From contig NC_092872.1 in NCBI RefSeq assembly GCF_028372415.1, positions 388,328,853 to 388,392,852 on the forward strand: DNA of 64,000 nt, given 5' to 3'. The translations under genes and the position numbers were made by a program. Shown piece after piece: positions 19,946-32,125 of the stretch (its first letter is position 1; every line of letters begins with the position of its first letter). The stretch is from Notamacropus eugenii (Eukaryota > Chordata > Mammalia > Diprotodontia > Macropodidae). Below the pieces are notes generated by a model that saw only the letters and a list, made by a program, of their open reading frames with translations, was not told the origin of the DNA and did not search any database.

Positions 19946-20628
19946 CCTTTTTTGCCCAGCCAGTTACTTGACTTCTGAATCCTTTGTCAAGAGGAGGGGC
20001 CCAGTGCTCCTCCTCTTCCCAGTACCATGCTCAAGGCTGAGATTCAGATCAGCTGCTCAACTCCTCCAGGGGCTTTGGGTGGGGGCAGGGCCACCACTGA
20101 GGGCTGAGGTTCAGATCAGCTGCTCAATTCCCCCAGAGGCTTTAAGCTGAGTTGCCTGGACAATGGACCCAGGCTGCTTCCACACCACCATAGCCACCTG
20201 CCTCACACTGCTGCTGCTGCTGCCGCCTGGAGCTAGTGCTAGGGGAACCCCATTCCCCTCTCACCCAGCTTGGAAAGCCCTCTCACACTGACCTTTGGAG
20301 CTTTCTTTGGTGCTTGTGGGCTGAGGAATCTGGGACCCTCCCTGTTGGGAATTCTGCCCTGGAGGTCTGTTCAGGTCCTGTTCCTCCCAGTGTCACTCAA
20401 CCAGGGCTGGGCTCTGCTTCACTCAGCATCCTGTGAGATAGATATTTTCTGTTGGCTTTTCAAGTTACCTTTGGCTGGAAACTTCTTTCACTCTGTTGTT
20501 CTGTGGCTTCTACTGCTCTAGAATTTGTTGAGAGTCATTTTTTTACAGGTATTTTTTGGGCTGTGGGGGAAGTGCTAGAGTATATGCATCTTTCTACTCC
20601 ACTATCTTGGCTCCTAACCAAGAAATAT

Positions 20629-22560
20629 AATAAGAAACTACAGTAAGTAGTTCTACCCAATAACTAGACAGAAAGGTAACCACCTCACAGAAAATAGGAA
20701 AGGGGGTCCTTCCAGTGTTTCTGAGTGCCAGGGCACTCAGAGATTGAGCACTTACAGCCTGAAAGAATCTGTCAGGAGGGAGCATGAGAGAAGGGCTTCT
20801 CTGAGAAAGTCCAAGGACAATGAGAAAGTTCTAAGGAAGAGACCATAGAAGCCCCTGGGGAGCTGCAGCAAGCAATGACCAGTGTGTGCCAGCAGCTGTG
20901 ACACAATGCTCAGACTAGGAAATTCAAGATCCAGGGGCTCTGAGGTCCCTAACATTCTACCATGAAAGGCCAAAGAGGTCTATGAGAATCTAGAATTCTG
21001 AACTTCAAAGAACCACGTGGTTTTAACCCCAACGAGGTAGCATTCAGTACAACAGCCCAGGAAACCAAGTCAAGTCAATCACCCCACCCATAAATGCATC
21101 AGGGACAAGGTTTATGCTAGTGCCAGTTTATACAGTCTCTGAAGGGCCAGTTGTTTAATTTTCAGAGTAAGCATTTACCCCTTAGAAATCAGCAAGTACT
21201 ACAAACCAGGACTTGATCTATTGATTGTAAAGATTTAAGAAAGTGAAAATGTTATAATAAGGAAAAATAAACTTACAAGTGGCTCACAGTATTTTTTTTG
21301 AGATAGTTTTTAAATACTTATCAGCATGCCTCTGATCAAGAAGTGTACCCTGGCCATAAAGCCCCAATTCAAGAAATAAGCTGGAAAGGTTGAGTACATC
21401 AAAGAAAATACCAATCAGTATTTAAGAAAAGGATTGCATATCTAACTCCATAACCACTGCAAGGAGAGATTTAAAGGAAAAAATTGATTTCCACAAGAAT
21501 CACATGAATACCTAAAAGAAATGAAGTAAGAGATAAACATGAAATAAAAGCTCTTGAGGAAAGAATTAGAAGGAGAATAAATAGTTTAGAAGAGAAAGTG
21601 GTCTGACTTAACCAAGAACTAGAATACCTGAAAACTAGAATAGACCAAGCAGAAATCAATAGCTTTGTGAGATGGCAAGAAGTATTGGAACAAAATCAAA
21701 AGACTGAAAAAATAGAAAACCATATATCTGATATCAAAAATAACTGGTCTGGAAAACAGGTCAAGGAGAGACAATTTAAGGATCACTAGAGTCCCTGAAA
21801 AGTGTGATTTAAAAAAAAAAAACTTTGCTGCTATACTTCAAGAAGTCGTATATAAAAACTGTCCAGATTTATTAGAACCAGAGGGCAAAGTGAAGATAGA
21901 AAGAACTCAGTAATCACCCCTTGAAAGGAACCAAAAAATGGAAAGTCCCAGGAATGTCAGCCAAAAAAAAAAAAAATCTCCCATGTCAAAGAAAAAATAC
22001 TACAAGTACCCAGAAAGAAACTGTTCAAGTATCAAGGAGCTATGATCAGGGTCACACAAGACCCTACAGATTCCACTAAAAAAAGATTTTATAATACAGT
22101 ATTCCAAAAGACAAAAGATATAGGCTTACAACCAAAAACAACTTGCCCCACAAATTGGAGTATAATCTTACAGGGGAAACAATGGATTTTTAATAGAATA
22201 GAGGACTTTCAAGCATTTCTGATGAAAAGACTGGAGCTGAGTAGGAATTTTGAAATACAAATACAAAATCCAGAGAAACTTAGAAGGGGAAATTTATTTG
22301 AGCAACTGGAAAAAGCTGTATGATGATGTAATGCTTATATTGTACCAAGAGAGAAGAAATAAGTGTTCCTTCAAAACTTGAATGTCTTAAAATGGTATTT
22401 TATGGAGTTAAGAAAAACAGAGACTGGGGAGGGGGTAGATTGGTTCTGTTCTGAGGGTTTAAAACTCCCCCTTAAAGGGAGAATAAAAGTAGGAATACAT
22501 CACTGTAAAAAGGAGGAAGTAAGGGATAGAATTTCTATTTTCTTATAACTGAAGTACATG
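20629..22560 (+). mobile_element. Older HAL1-like element, main piece (copy C)
   Basis: Right half of the element that begins at 17781. It has a degraded 5' UTR, then ORF1 remnants: a coiled-coil region at about 21480-21760, a worn RRM at about 21770-21900, and a readable C-terminal domain at 22042-22323 (IRVTQDPTDSTKK, WIFNRIEDFQAFLMKR). A purine-rich 3' UTR follows to about 22560. It has many stops and indels, more than A or B, and the same 3' UTR type as the copy at 44130-45350. Confidence 0.72.
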
Positions 22561-22599
22561 AGAAGAGAATCCAAACATGAAGGAAGGGGAGTGGGCATC

Positions 22600-23250
22600 C
22601 TTTTTAAAAGAGAATAGATTTTTATTGATATCTTTTGCTTTTGCATTGCCTAGAATCCTTCCCCAGATGGTCATCCCTTATAACAAATTTTTTAAAAAGA
22701 CAAATAGAACGATAAAAATTCAACAAAACTCATCAATACATTGAAAAAATGTGATATTACATATATCTTGTTCTACATTTTTGCCCCCCTCATCACCACC
22801 TCTGTGAAGGAGTGACGGGAGGTATCTTCTTTATGAGGACACGCTTGTTGTTTATAATTCTTCAACATTCATCTTCAGTTGTTTGGTGATAATTGTTGTT
22901 TTTTCCATTTACGTTGTTATAGTCATTGAGCATGTTGTCATCCTGGCTTTGCTTACTTCAGTTTGCATCAGTTCTTATGTCTTTCCATGGCTCTCTGTAT
23001 TCATTATATTCATTTTTTCTTATAACAGCAATATTACAAACATGTACCACAAATTTGTTTCCCCAAATTCATGGGTATCTATGCATTTTCAGTTCTTCAC
23101 TTCAGAAAGTGCTACTATAAATATTTTGGTCCATATGGAACCTTTTTTCTTATCCATGACCTGTTTGGGTTATATCTCTTGCAGTGGAACCTCAATATCA
23201 AAGATTATGGACATTTTAGCTAGGTTTTTTTCAGTACCCCAGTCTGGATT
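22600..23250 (-). mobile_element. L1 3' end fragment
   Basis: Antisense L1 3' region: TTTTATTGATATCTTTTGCTTTTGCATTGCC, GCTTACTTCAGTTTGCATCAGTTCTTATGTC, AAAGTGCTACTATAAATATTTTGGTCC, ATATCTCTTGCAGTGGAAC. Confidence 0.7.
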
Positions 23251-23814
23251 TCTAGTTTGAGAAATAAATTATGATTGCACAATAATTCATAAATATCTCA
23301 TGGCTTAGCCCCCATCCCATTGAGTTTCTACCATTTTCTCCAATTTCATCTAACCTAAAAGAATTTACTCGAATATATGCACATATGTGTCTACATATGT
23401 GTATATATGTATACATATAATTTTTTTTTAAAAAGAGGCAGCGTGACTCTGTAGCTAGTCTCACAATCAGAAGGACTTGGGTTTGTCTTGTCCCTGACAT
23501 ATACTAGTAGGTATATCAACTTTCAGTGCCTCAGATACTAAGACTATGATTTATGTTTTGATCTGCATCACTGGAGAAAGCTTTCATATCAATAAGTTTC
23601 CTATAGCAATTAAATCTCATGATATGAAATACCTATGTATTTGTACACATGTGTGTGCATATGCAAATATGTTTATATGCATGGATAGTAAGATCTAGAA
23701 CACTTTGTTAAATCAGAATGGAAATTAACAATGTACAGCATGAGAGGTCTGGAATTGAAGGGTCGATCTTGGGCATAATCTGAGATCTCAGATTCTTTAA
23801 TCTGACTGTAGTCA

Positions 23815-25700
23815 GACAGTCAATAAGCATTTATTAAGCACTTAATGTGCTATCACTATCTTAAATGCCAAGAATGCAAGGAAGGCAAAAGATGGGCCCT
23901 AATCTTCAAGGATCAACATTTTAATGAGTAGACAATATGCACATAATTATACATGGAATATATGTACAGTATAAATGGGAAGCCATCCCAGGAAAAAAAG
24001 GCATGGGTAGTAAGGGAAACCAGGAAGAGGTTAAGATTTAAGCTGAGCCTTGAGGGAAGCCAGGGACACCAACAAGATGAAGAGGGAGAGTATTCCAGAC
24101 ATAGAAGACAGCCAATGAAGAGTCACTGAGTCATGAGATGGAGTCTCATGTTTGAGGAACTGCACTTTGGCCAGTATAGATCAGTTGTAAAGTACCTGGA
24201 GAAGAGTAAAAAGTAAGATGACTGGAAAGGTTGGAAGGGGAAAAGTTTTGAGGGTTGTTAAATACCAAGCAGAAGATTTTATATTTGATTCTGGAAATAA
24301 CAGAGAATTGCTGGAATTTATTGAGCAATAGAAGGGGAGAAGGAATGACATAGTCAGACATATGCTTTAGGAAAATAACTTTGGTAACTAAGCGTAGGAT
24401 GTACTGTACTAAAAAGAGACTTGAGTCAGGGAGACCGACCAGATTGTTGCAGTAATCTAGGTGAGAGGCAATGAGGGCTTGCTCCAGGATGATACTGTGT
24501 GAGTAGAGACATATGCAAGAAATGTTGTGAAGTTGGCAAAAGCTGGCAACAGATCAGATATCTGGGGTAGGTATGAGTGAGGATTTGCATATAGCCCTGA
24601 GATTGTGAGTTTGGATAACTGGGAGGAAGATAGTAACCTTAACAGTAATAAAGTTCAAAAGGGGGCAGAGTTTGAGGGAAAAGATAATTGTTTATCTTTT
24701 GAATATGTTGAGTTTGAATTGCTCACAGGACATCAAATTTGAGATGTCTAGGGATCAGTTGGTGATGCAAGGCTAGAGCTCAGGAGATAGAATAGGGCTG
24801 GATATGTAGATCTGGGAATCATTTGCATAGAGATGATAATTGAACCAATGGGTACTGAAAGCACTAAGTGAGATGGCATAGAGGGAGAAAAGAAGAGGCC
24901 CAGTACAGAGCCTTGGGAGACACCACTGGTAGAAGAAATGACTTGAAGATTTAATAAGGGATAATGAGGAAGAGAAGTCAGACAGATAGGAGGAGAGTCA
25001 GGAGATAGTAATATCATGAAAACCTAGAGAAGAAAGTGTATCCAAGAGAAAAAGGTGATCAACAGTTCCAAAGGTTTCAAAGAGAATCAAGAATAGTAAG
25101 GGTTGAGAAAAAACCATCATACTTAGCAATGAAGAGATCATTTGCATTTTTTGAGGTAGCAGTTTCAGTTGAATGATGAGATTGGAAGCCAGACTGAAGA
25201 AAATTTAGAAGAGTGGAGGCACATAGTACAGATGGCTTTCTTCAAAGAGTTTAGCCATAGAGGGGAGTAAAGCCATAGGATGGTCCAATCAATCTAATTT
25301 TTTAAGAATGGGTGAGGGGAAAAGACATGGACATGTTCATGGGAAAAAGGGAAGTAATAGGTATGGAAAGACTGGTCAGAAATAGGTTTGAAAGAAGAGA
25401 TAATCTCCTAGAGAATATGGGATGGGATGGAAATCCATGTGCATGTCTTTGCCTTGACGTAAAGAATGGCCATCTCTTCATGTGTGAAAGGGGTGAAAGA
25501 GGAAATAGTGAAGGAAGGCATTTCAGTTATGTGAAATGAGAAAAAGGAGAAAAATGGGAACTTCATTTTTTTATGAAGTGTTAGGCAACATTCTCAGCTA
25601 AAAGGGTTGAGGAAGGTGATATGGCAAGGTAGAGGAGAGATGAAAAGGTCTGGAAAAGCCCCTGTAAATGGGTGGGATAGTGAATCAGAGAGATATAAAA
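23815..25700 (-). mobile_element. L2 element, long fragment
   Basis: Antisense L2. The 3' terminus at 23817 (CAGTCAATAAGCATTTATTAAGCACTTAATGTGC) is followed by GCCTTGAGGGAAGCCAGGGA, GTCAGGGAGACCGACCAGATTGTTGCAGTAATCTAGGTGAGAGG and ORF2. Minus-strand 24748-25017 contains a GVSQGSVLGLFF-type reverse-transcriptase motif. The copy is worn, with many stops, and fades beyond about 25600. Confidence 0.82.
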
Positions 25701-26102
25701 GTTTTGCCCCACTGACATGGCCTCCATAGCAGAATGTTGTCATAATCTTAAGCACTCCATTAAAAATCCCCAAACTGCCTATCTCTTTGTCCATATTAAG
25801 GATGTGGATAGCAAAGAGGAAAAATACCAGGTACTCATGGCTCACAAGAGACTGTCAGAAATAGGTGTTGTATTTATTTTTGTACCCTTGTAGTTGTCCA
25901 AGGTATCTAAATATCATAGACCTTGGAGAACTGTGTGAATCATTCACAACAGATTACCAAGGAAACTTGTTTCACAACCATTTACCTTGTATCTCATGTA
26001 ATTATAAGACCAAGATTGCAGGACTTGATTTCCTAGCTGTGACTGCTCAAGCCCTAACATCCTAATGGCCCTGAGGCAAACACTGCAATGTTTGTGCTTT
26101 AG

Positions 26103-26263
26103 CAAGGCAGCTGGTGGCACAGTGGACAGTGAGCTGCACCTGGAGTTCAGAAGACCTGAATTCAAATCCAGCCTCAGATACTTACTAGCTGTGTGACCCT
26201 AGGCAAGTCATTTCACCCATTTGTCTCCGTTTTCTCAACTGCAAAATGAGGATAATAATAGTA
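26103..26263 (+). repeat. Marsupial SINE, 5' part
   Basis: GGCAGCTGGTGGCACAGTGGACAG, GAAGACCTGAATTCAAATCCAGCCTCAGATACTTACTAGCTGTGTGACCC. It is split at a TA by the element at 26264 and continues at 26910. Confidence 0.9.
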
Positions 26264-26909
26264 CAGACTGCTCTCACTTTACATAAGGGGACCCTTGTGC
26301 AATGTGAATTGGCATGAGTTGGAGATGGGAAGGAGGTAGGTAGGAAGATGGCCAGCCCATAGGATGAAGGAGCCAGCACACAGTTCAAGGACACCTGGGG
26401 CCCAGGGACAGAGAACTAAGAACAGGAGGAGGAACATGAGGGCAGGGGTATTGGGATAGACATATGGGGGCTGGACAGAGGATAGGCAACACACTGGGAC
26501 AGACAGAAAACACACACAAGGTGGGGCAATTTCTCCTCTGTCCCACTAGAGGTCTCAGATGAAGACTTCTATCCTGGCTGCAGTGGGGCCAATGCCAGGT
26601 AGGAGTGTCTCCACAAATTCTTCTGCTTTTACTTGGAGAGATTGTTTTCATTTTTTTAAAGGGGTTTTTTTCTTTGTTTTTAGGGATTTGGGTTTTTGGT
26701 TTTTTTGGTGGGGGTGGAAGTGGTGGAAGATGGAGGAGCACCTAGAGGAGGGGCAGCAGCTGCAAGAACACAGTATGGGACCATAAAGTTAATATAGGTG
26801 GGATTTGGATTTTGCTTCGTTTTGTTTTTTAAATGTGGATTTCTTTCAGAATTCTTTACATAAAGTTGAAATTGCATACGGCAAATTTACATAAAGCAAG
26901 AATTGTCTG
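26264..26909. mobile_element. Tc1/mariner-type short transposon in a SINE
   Basis: 646 bp with imperfect inverted ends CAGACTGCTCTCACTTTACATAA (left) and CAGACAATTCTTGCTTTATGTAA (right, complement). Weaker pairing (TGCAATG..AATT) extends to about 45 bp. It is inserted after TA within a SINE whose halves join across it, so it is younger than the SINE. It has no transposase. The right TA appears mutated (TC). Confidence 0.72.
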
Positions 26910-27030
26910 TCCCTCCTTCACAGGGTTGTTGTGAATATCAAATGAGATAATATTTGTAAAAACTACTTAGCATGGTGCCTGACACATGGAAGAAGGTCTA
27001 TAGATGCTCATTCCCTTCCTTCCCCATATC
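26910..27030 (+). repeat. Marsupial SINE, 3' part
   Basis: CACAGGGTTGTTGTGAATATCAAATGAGATAATATTTGTAAA, GCATGGTGCCTGACACATGG continues the SINE from 26263. Confidence 0.88.
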
Positions 27031-27480
27031 AGTTCATTCCTCAATGCTGTGAATTGATTGATAGATTTGCACTCAATCATGGTACTTAGTTCATAGAAAG
27101 CCCATTCGTTCCTCTGCAATCATCCTTGACCCTCCTACAAGGGCAGCAGCCCTGAACTTTACCTGTTCATTCCCCAGTTGGTAAACACACCACTAATAGC
27201 TATGCTCCTGCATATATCAGAGTTAAGAGGTCATGGGGGCCTAGGACTGGGTGACTGTACTGTCCAAGGAGTACATGACCCTCCCTGCATCTTTTTTTAA
27301 AATAGCTACTCTTTTCTATTAGCAAATCCAGCAACATATTCTTTGGTCCAGCTCTGTTACTTAAGATACATATTAATCAGTTGAATCATTGATACAGTTG
27401 GAATTGTTTCAAGACTACTTGAAACACTCCCTTATCAGACTCTAAGATGCTAAAGGTAGCAGCCACATCATATTCATCCT
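27031..27480. other. Unassigned intergenic sequence
   Basis: No gene or repeat recognised. Confidence 0.4.
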
Positions 27481-28110
27481 TGTGTTGTAGACACCCAATG
27501 TTTGCTGAGAGAACTAATCTACCCTAAATCGTTTTTTCTCTCCACCTTTGATAGACTGCACCCCAAGTTCTGGAATTCTTTCTCCCTTCACTACTGCCTG
27601 CTGTAATTTCTTGCACCTTTAGGTCTTGGTTCAGGTAACTCTACAAAAGACTTTTCTTGATATTTTCAATGGCAAATGCTATTTAGAGGTATATGGGAAC
27701 TAGCTAGCTCAAATGCTGCTCGGCAGCTGACTTAAATTTTTGGCGGTGAGTATCAGCAAATGCTAAAAATCAAGGTTTGATTTATTGTTTTTTTGATTAT
27801 CTAGGCTTAAGAAAATGATAGAGAAAATGCTAATGCAGATTTAATTTGAAAATGTTTGGCATACATTTTTTTGAGAGCCAGATGTTAAACATTTATCAAC
27901 ATACCCCTAATGCTACTACCCTTTCCCTAAGTTACTTTGTATTTATTCTGTCTATATCATGCATTTACTTACGTTATTCCCTTTGTCCCTGGCATCCTCC
28001 ATGGAGTGAAGGCAAGAACTGCTTTCATTTTTTGCTTCAGTATCTAACCATTTTGACAAACCCAGTGCCTGGTACATAGTAGATATTTAATAAATATTTA
28101 TTGAATTTAA
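27480..28110 (+). mobile_element. L2 3' end with 220-bp unassigned insert
   Basis: CCAAGTTCTGGAATTCTTTCTCCC, GCACCTTTAGGTCTTGGTTCAGGTAACTC is the sense L2 3' region. 27660-27880 is unassigned. The end, CCCAGTGCCTGGTACATAGTAGATATTTAATAAATATTTATTGAATT, is the L2 terminus. Confidence 0.78.
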
Positions 28111-29240
28111 TTGATTTTTTTTGCTGTGTACCAGTCTATAGTCTGATATTTTCACATAATGCACATGTTTATACACATAAATATAGAGTTGAACCACCAC
28201 TATATTTGTGCTTTCTTCCTTAGTAATCAACAGTTGGAGACATTGGGCATAAGAATGCAATACTTGGATCAGTATCTTCAATGTCTTTTTTTCTGGTAAT
28301 GGTACTTTTAATAGTATGATATTAAGTATAATTTGCAGCTTTGGGGTATATTCTCACCTTTAGCATAAAATAAGCTTTGTAAAAATATTCTGAAAAGGGA
28401 AGGGGCATATATGTGCCAAGGACATCATCCACTATTAATTTTGATGTTAGCATGTAATATAACAATGGAGCAAATGTTCAGAGAGGGGAAATCTATAAAC
28501 AGGAAAGGCTAATGGAATAATAAACATTAATCTGAATAAGGAACATACTATTCTAGATAAACCTGGAGGATTCTTTAAAAGAGTCCTGAATAGTTGGCTA
28601 AATAGAATACAATCAATGTTTTATTTTGGCTTTTTATTGGAGCATTTGATATACTTTATGAAATCTTGTAAAAAAAAATTCAGTTCAAACTAGTTTAAAT
28701 AGGAACACAGTTCCAGGGATTGAAAAGTGACTAAAAATAGCTTTTTGTTTTATTGTTTGTGCTTTGAAGGCAATACATACTTGATGGGGGCAAGAGAGGA
28801 AATGAACTTTTCATAATTTGGTATGAATCAAGGTTGTATGCAGCAATTATGAACTAATGGGGCCCCAGAAATGGTTATGGGGCACATAAAAATTTAAGTA
28901 ACTCAAAGTGGGAAGGGATCGGAGGGACTTTTCAGTGGAGCCAGGCATTCCCTAATGCGGTAATGCCCTTAGATGCCCCAGTGTGATTACTGCCTTGCTG
29001 TACATTAAAAGCAGCAGCAGCAACAATTATGTTTTCTGGATTCCTAAACACCCTATAGTTTGCTCCTAAGTATGAAAGATTTCTCTGAAGTTTTCAGACA
29101 ATGTGAATTGTTCTTTAGCATTAGAAAAAAATCATTTGTTGATTAAAATAGGTTCTAGTATCTAGTGGCTGACTGGCAGCTTAGTGTCAGTTAAAAAACA
29201 TGAGGTTTTCAATTTTCCTATTTCCATACTGAACGTATTT
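28111..29240. other. Repeat-poor interval
   Basis: No repeat family recognised over about 1.1 kb and no credible coding frame. A compositionally complex core (28690-29060) is a candidate for conserved non-coding DNA, downstream of RNF145. Confidence 0.4.
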
Positions 29241-29360
29241 GTGATCATAGGCATGCCTCATCACCTCTTTAAACCTCAGTTTTCTCATCTGTAAAAATGA
29301 AAGTGTTGAATGGGATGATTTCTAAAGGCTCTTCCATATTTCAATCCTATATTCCACGAT
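29240..29360 (+). repeat. MIR fragment
   Basis: CCTCATCACCTCTTTAAACCTCAGTTTTCTCATCTGTAAAAATG and GGCTCTTCCATATTTCAATCC. Confidence 0.65.
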
Positions 29361-29399
29361 CAGTTCAATGCCAGTGAAATGAGTTTAGCATTTAACATG

Positions 29400-29650
29400 T
29401 ACCATTCCTGAAGTTCATTGCTGAGAGTATAGAAATGAACACACACACACACACACACACACACTGTCCCTGGCCTCAGGGGGCTTATAGCTCAGTGGAG
29501 TTGGGGCAAGGAGATAAGACATATATATGATAAAAATTAAATAGAGATAGAGATGTCCAAGCATAAACAATTCAAAGAAGAAATAATTCCTTATGGCTGG
29601 GGAAATAGAGGGAGAGGATAAAGGAATGACACTGGTGCTTAAAAGAGGCC
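29400..29650 (-). mobile_element. L2 fragment with (AC)n
   Basis: (AC)n at 29439-29463 followed by CTGTCCCTGGCCTCAGGGGGCTTATAGCTCAGTGGAG, an antisense L2 3' section. Confidence 0.55.
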
Positions 29651-29659
29651 TCAAAGGAA

Positions 29660-30680
29660 GAGAAAAACACCATTATGTAAAGATGTGGTGGCAGTCTACT
29701 CTTGATGCAGGATGCAGCCAATGCAAAAGCTGAATGCAAGACAGGTCAGCGTAAGACTGAACAGTCAGTAGCACCTTTCAAAATTGTTTCCTTTTTTAGT
29801 TTTTCAGCTTTTTAACTACTAATTAATAACAAATAAAATCCATTGCACCTCCAGGGAAAAAAGACTATATAATGTGGAAATTGACTGTTTCTAGAACATA
29901 TTGTCAGAGATATAGTTTTCCTGAATGCCAGCCCTGGTCTTAAGAAAACCAGAGACATGCAGATGGAAACTCTTTGTGTTCCTCCTTCGAAATCATTTAG
30001 TAAAATTAGGTAGCTAAGAAATTCAATTTGTGTCTATAAAAAAAGCCCCTATGCTAATTGCAGTGGGCAAATGAGTAATTATAACAAATTACCCAAAGAG
30101 AATGCAGAATAAAATAGTGAGTGTTATACAGTAGAGGCTACAATTAGATGGGGATGCACGACTCTCCCTTGCATGACTTCGCTCTGAACCTCTCTGAAGA
30201 ATGAAGAAAAAAGCCTTGGACCAAAACTGCAGGGGAACAGTTTGCTGATTGTGTCCTGAGGGAGTTGGATAGAAGTCAAGCAATGCAGAAAATCCCCTCA
30301 GGTTATACTCGGCAGAATTCTTGACCTCTGCCATATCATATCTATCAGAAACCTTTATCACTAGGGCATACCTAATAATGGACCATTTGGTGACTTATAA
30401 TTGCTTCGACATTGACAGCAGAGAGGTATACATCATCATTTTCTGTGTTTTAAAAAAAAGTGTTTGAAACAGAAGGGGAAAGACCAAATTTTAAATCACT
30501 TTTGTATTAAAGCAAAATTGTAAGATGTTAAAGCAAATTCAAATTGATTTAATATTTAAATTTATAGTGTTCCTGAATTGTTAGCAATAACTAAGATTCA
30601 AAATAATGCTATTTGTTAGTATTTGTAATTCTAAAAGACCAGGATAAAAATAGAGATTATAGGATCACTTATTTAGAGTT
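29660..30680. other. Repeat-poor interval
   Basis: No repeat recognised. A 90-codon minus-strand frame (30089-30361) matches nothing I know. The block 30110-30440 has mixed composition and would be a first choice for a conservation check. Confidence 0.4.
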
Positions 30681-30855
30681 AAAGGGGGCTTTAAAGGTTA
30701 TCTAGCCCAACACTCTAATTTTACAGATAAGGAAACTGAGATCCAGAGTTCAGAGCCCATGGTCACATAGAGAAGTAAATAGCAAAACTGGAATTTGAAC
30801 TCAGGGCCTTCTGACTTCAAAACAATGTTCTTTCTACTCTACTATGCTGCCTCAC
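30680..30855 (-). repeat. MIR
   Basis: TTTTACAGATAAGGAAACTGAGATCCAGAG, GGTCACATAGAGAAGTAAATAGC, GAATTTGAACTCAGGGCCTTCTGAC, ACTATGCTGCCTC. Confidence 0.82.
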
Positions 30856-30979
30856 ACAATGAATAGATATTAAGGGTAGGTATCATTTAGAATGATAGGA
30901 CTATAGTATTTATAAAAGTTGGAAGGAATCTAAGAGATCACTCAGCTCACCACCATTTTTTTACAGATATAGTAAGGGT

Positions 30980-32015
30980 CAATTTGTGAAATCTACTCAG
31001 GATTGCCCTTCTTGGTTCTGATGAACAATGTAGGAACTTTTGAGATCCAATTTCTGGCCATATTATGACCCAGCACTGAAAGGGCGGTTTGTTTGTTTTT
31101 TTTTTTTAAAGCAAAATGCTAAGTGGTCCTTTGGTCCTCCCCCATGACAGCTGAACTCTTTTGCTTGGTGAAGGGAGGAAAAGGACTGGTTCTTTCCACT
31201 TTAGTATTATAGTGACGTTACCCATCTAGTAACTGATACAAAACTGAGTTAGATGAGCTTGTGCCTGTGCTCCTAGCTGTCTTCTCCTCTTTTTGTGTTT
31301 GTTCTTTCCTGATCTTAGAAAAATGAGTATCTATTCCAGGATGGACATGTCCTTCCAAGCTTCGAGATAACCTTGTGAGTTTGAAAAGCCAAGGTTCTGG
31401 TTGTCCTTGGGCTGGAGCTGAATAATGGTAGGAGTCTAAGGCAAGTATTTCATTCTTCTTGGAGAGGCTGCCAACAAGAAGACTGGCCTAAGCCTCCCAA
31501 CTTTTTACTAGCACACATGTACTGGGGGTTGTTTGAGTAGTCAGTGAGGAACTGGAGGTAAAATATCAAATGCCTGATTAACAGTCCTGCAGACTGCTTT
31601 ATGTTCTAATGAAGTTTAAGGATCAGTTTCCCAGCAGATTATAACAATAATTATAAGTTAAGTTACTAAATCTTATGTTGTCATTCTGTTAATGACCGCT
31701 GTCTTTTATGCTTAGTATGTCCTTAGTGTGTAGAAATAAATTACCTGTCCTATACTGGATTCATATTGTACAGAGTACCTTTTTGCTTCCCTTTTTTTGG
31801 GAGGAACTCTAGACATGAACCATAACCTAAGCTACAAGTAAATTTGTTCCTGAGGCAATGGGGGGCGGGGGGGCAGTGGTTAATGAGTTGAGAAGTGAGG
31901 GAAAAGGGAGTCTAACCTTTCTCATTAGAAGTCAAGTTTCCCCAGGACTGGACACCATCAAACTTCATGCTTGGGTCCGGAGCAGAAGGGCCCCTTCGCG
32001 TGGTTCCAATAGAGT
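30980..32015. other. Unassigned intergenic sequence
   Basis: No repeat recognised apart from a T-run (31093-31109) and a G-rich stretch at 31859-31876. No credible coding frame. Confidence 0.4.
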
Positions 32016-32019
32016 TCAT

Positions 32020-32125
32020 CAAGGTTAATCAGACAAGAAAACTGATACCCAGAAAATTAAAATGTTTTGACCAAGGTCATAAAATTAGCCAGTGACCAAG
32101 CTACTAACAGCTAGTATTCCTGACT
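32020..32125 (-). repeat. MIR fragment
   Basis: GAAAACTGATACCCAGAAAATTAAAATG, CAAGGTCATAAAATTAGCCAGTGACC: a degraded antisense MIR core. Confidence 0.5.

Larger units (their letters stand above)
17890..20616 (-). mobile_element. HAL1 element, full length, copy B
   Basis: About 2727 bp on the minus strand, bounded by a 12-bp target duplication ACCAAGAAATAT at 17878-17889 and 20617-20628. The 5' end reads AGGAGCCAAGATAGTGGAG from 20616; the A-rich tail is the T-rich run from 17890. It has the same order as copy A: GC-rich 5' UTR, ORF1 (about 18937-19945), then a 3' UTR with a CA-repeat in the same place. It has no ORF2. It inserted into an older HAL1(+) whose two halves meet exactly at the duplication. 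Confidence 0.9.

Noticed and set aside
26385..26741. 118-codon minus-strand Pro-rich frame
   Set aside because: Lies inside the 646-bp TA-target transposon and reflects purine/pyrimidine bias; no transposase motif.
30089..30361. 90-codon minus-strand frame in repeat-poor DNA
   Set aside because: No recognisable domain, promoter or splice structure; kept only as part of a conservation candidate.
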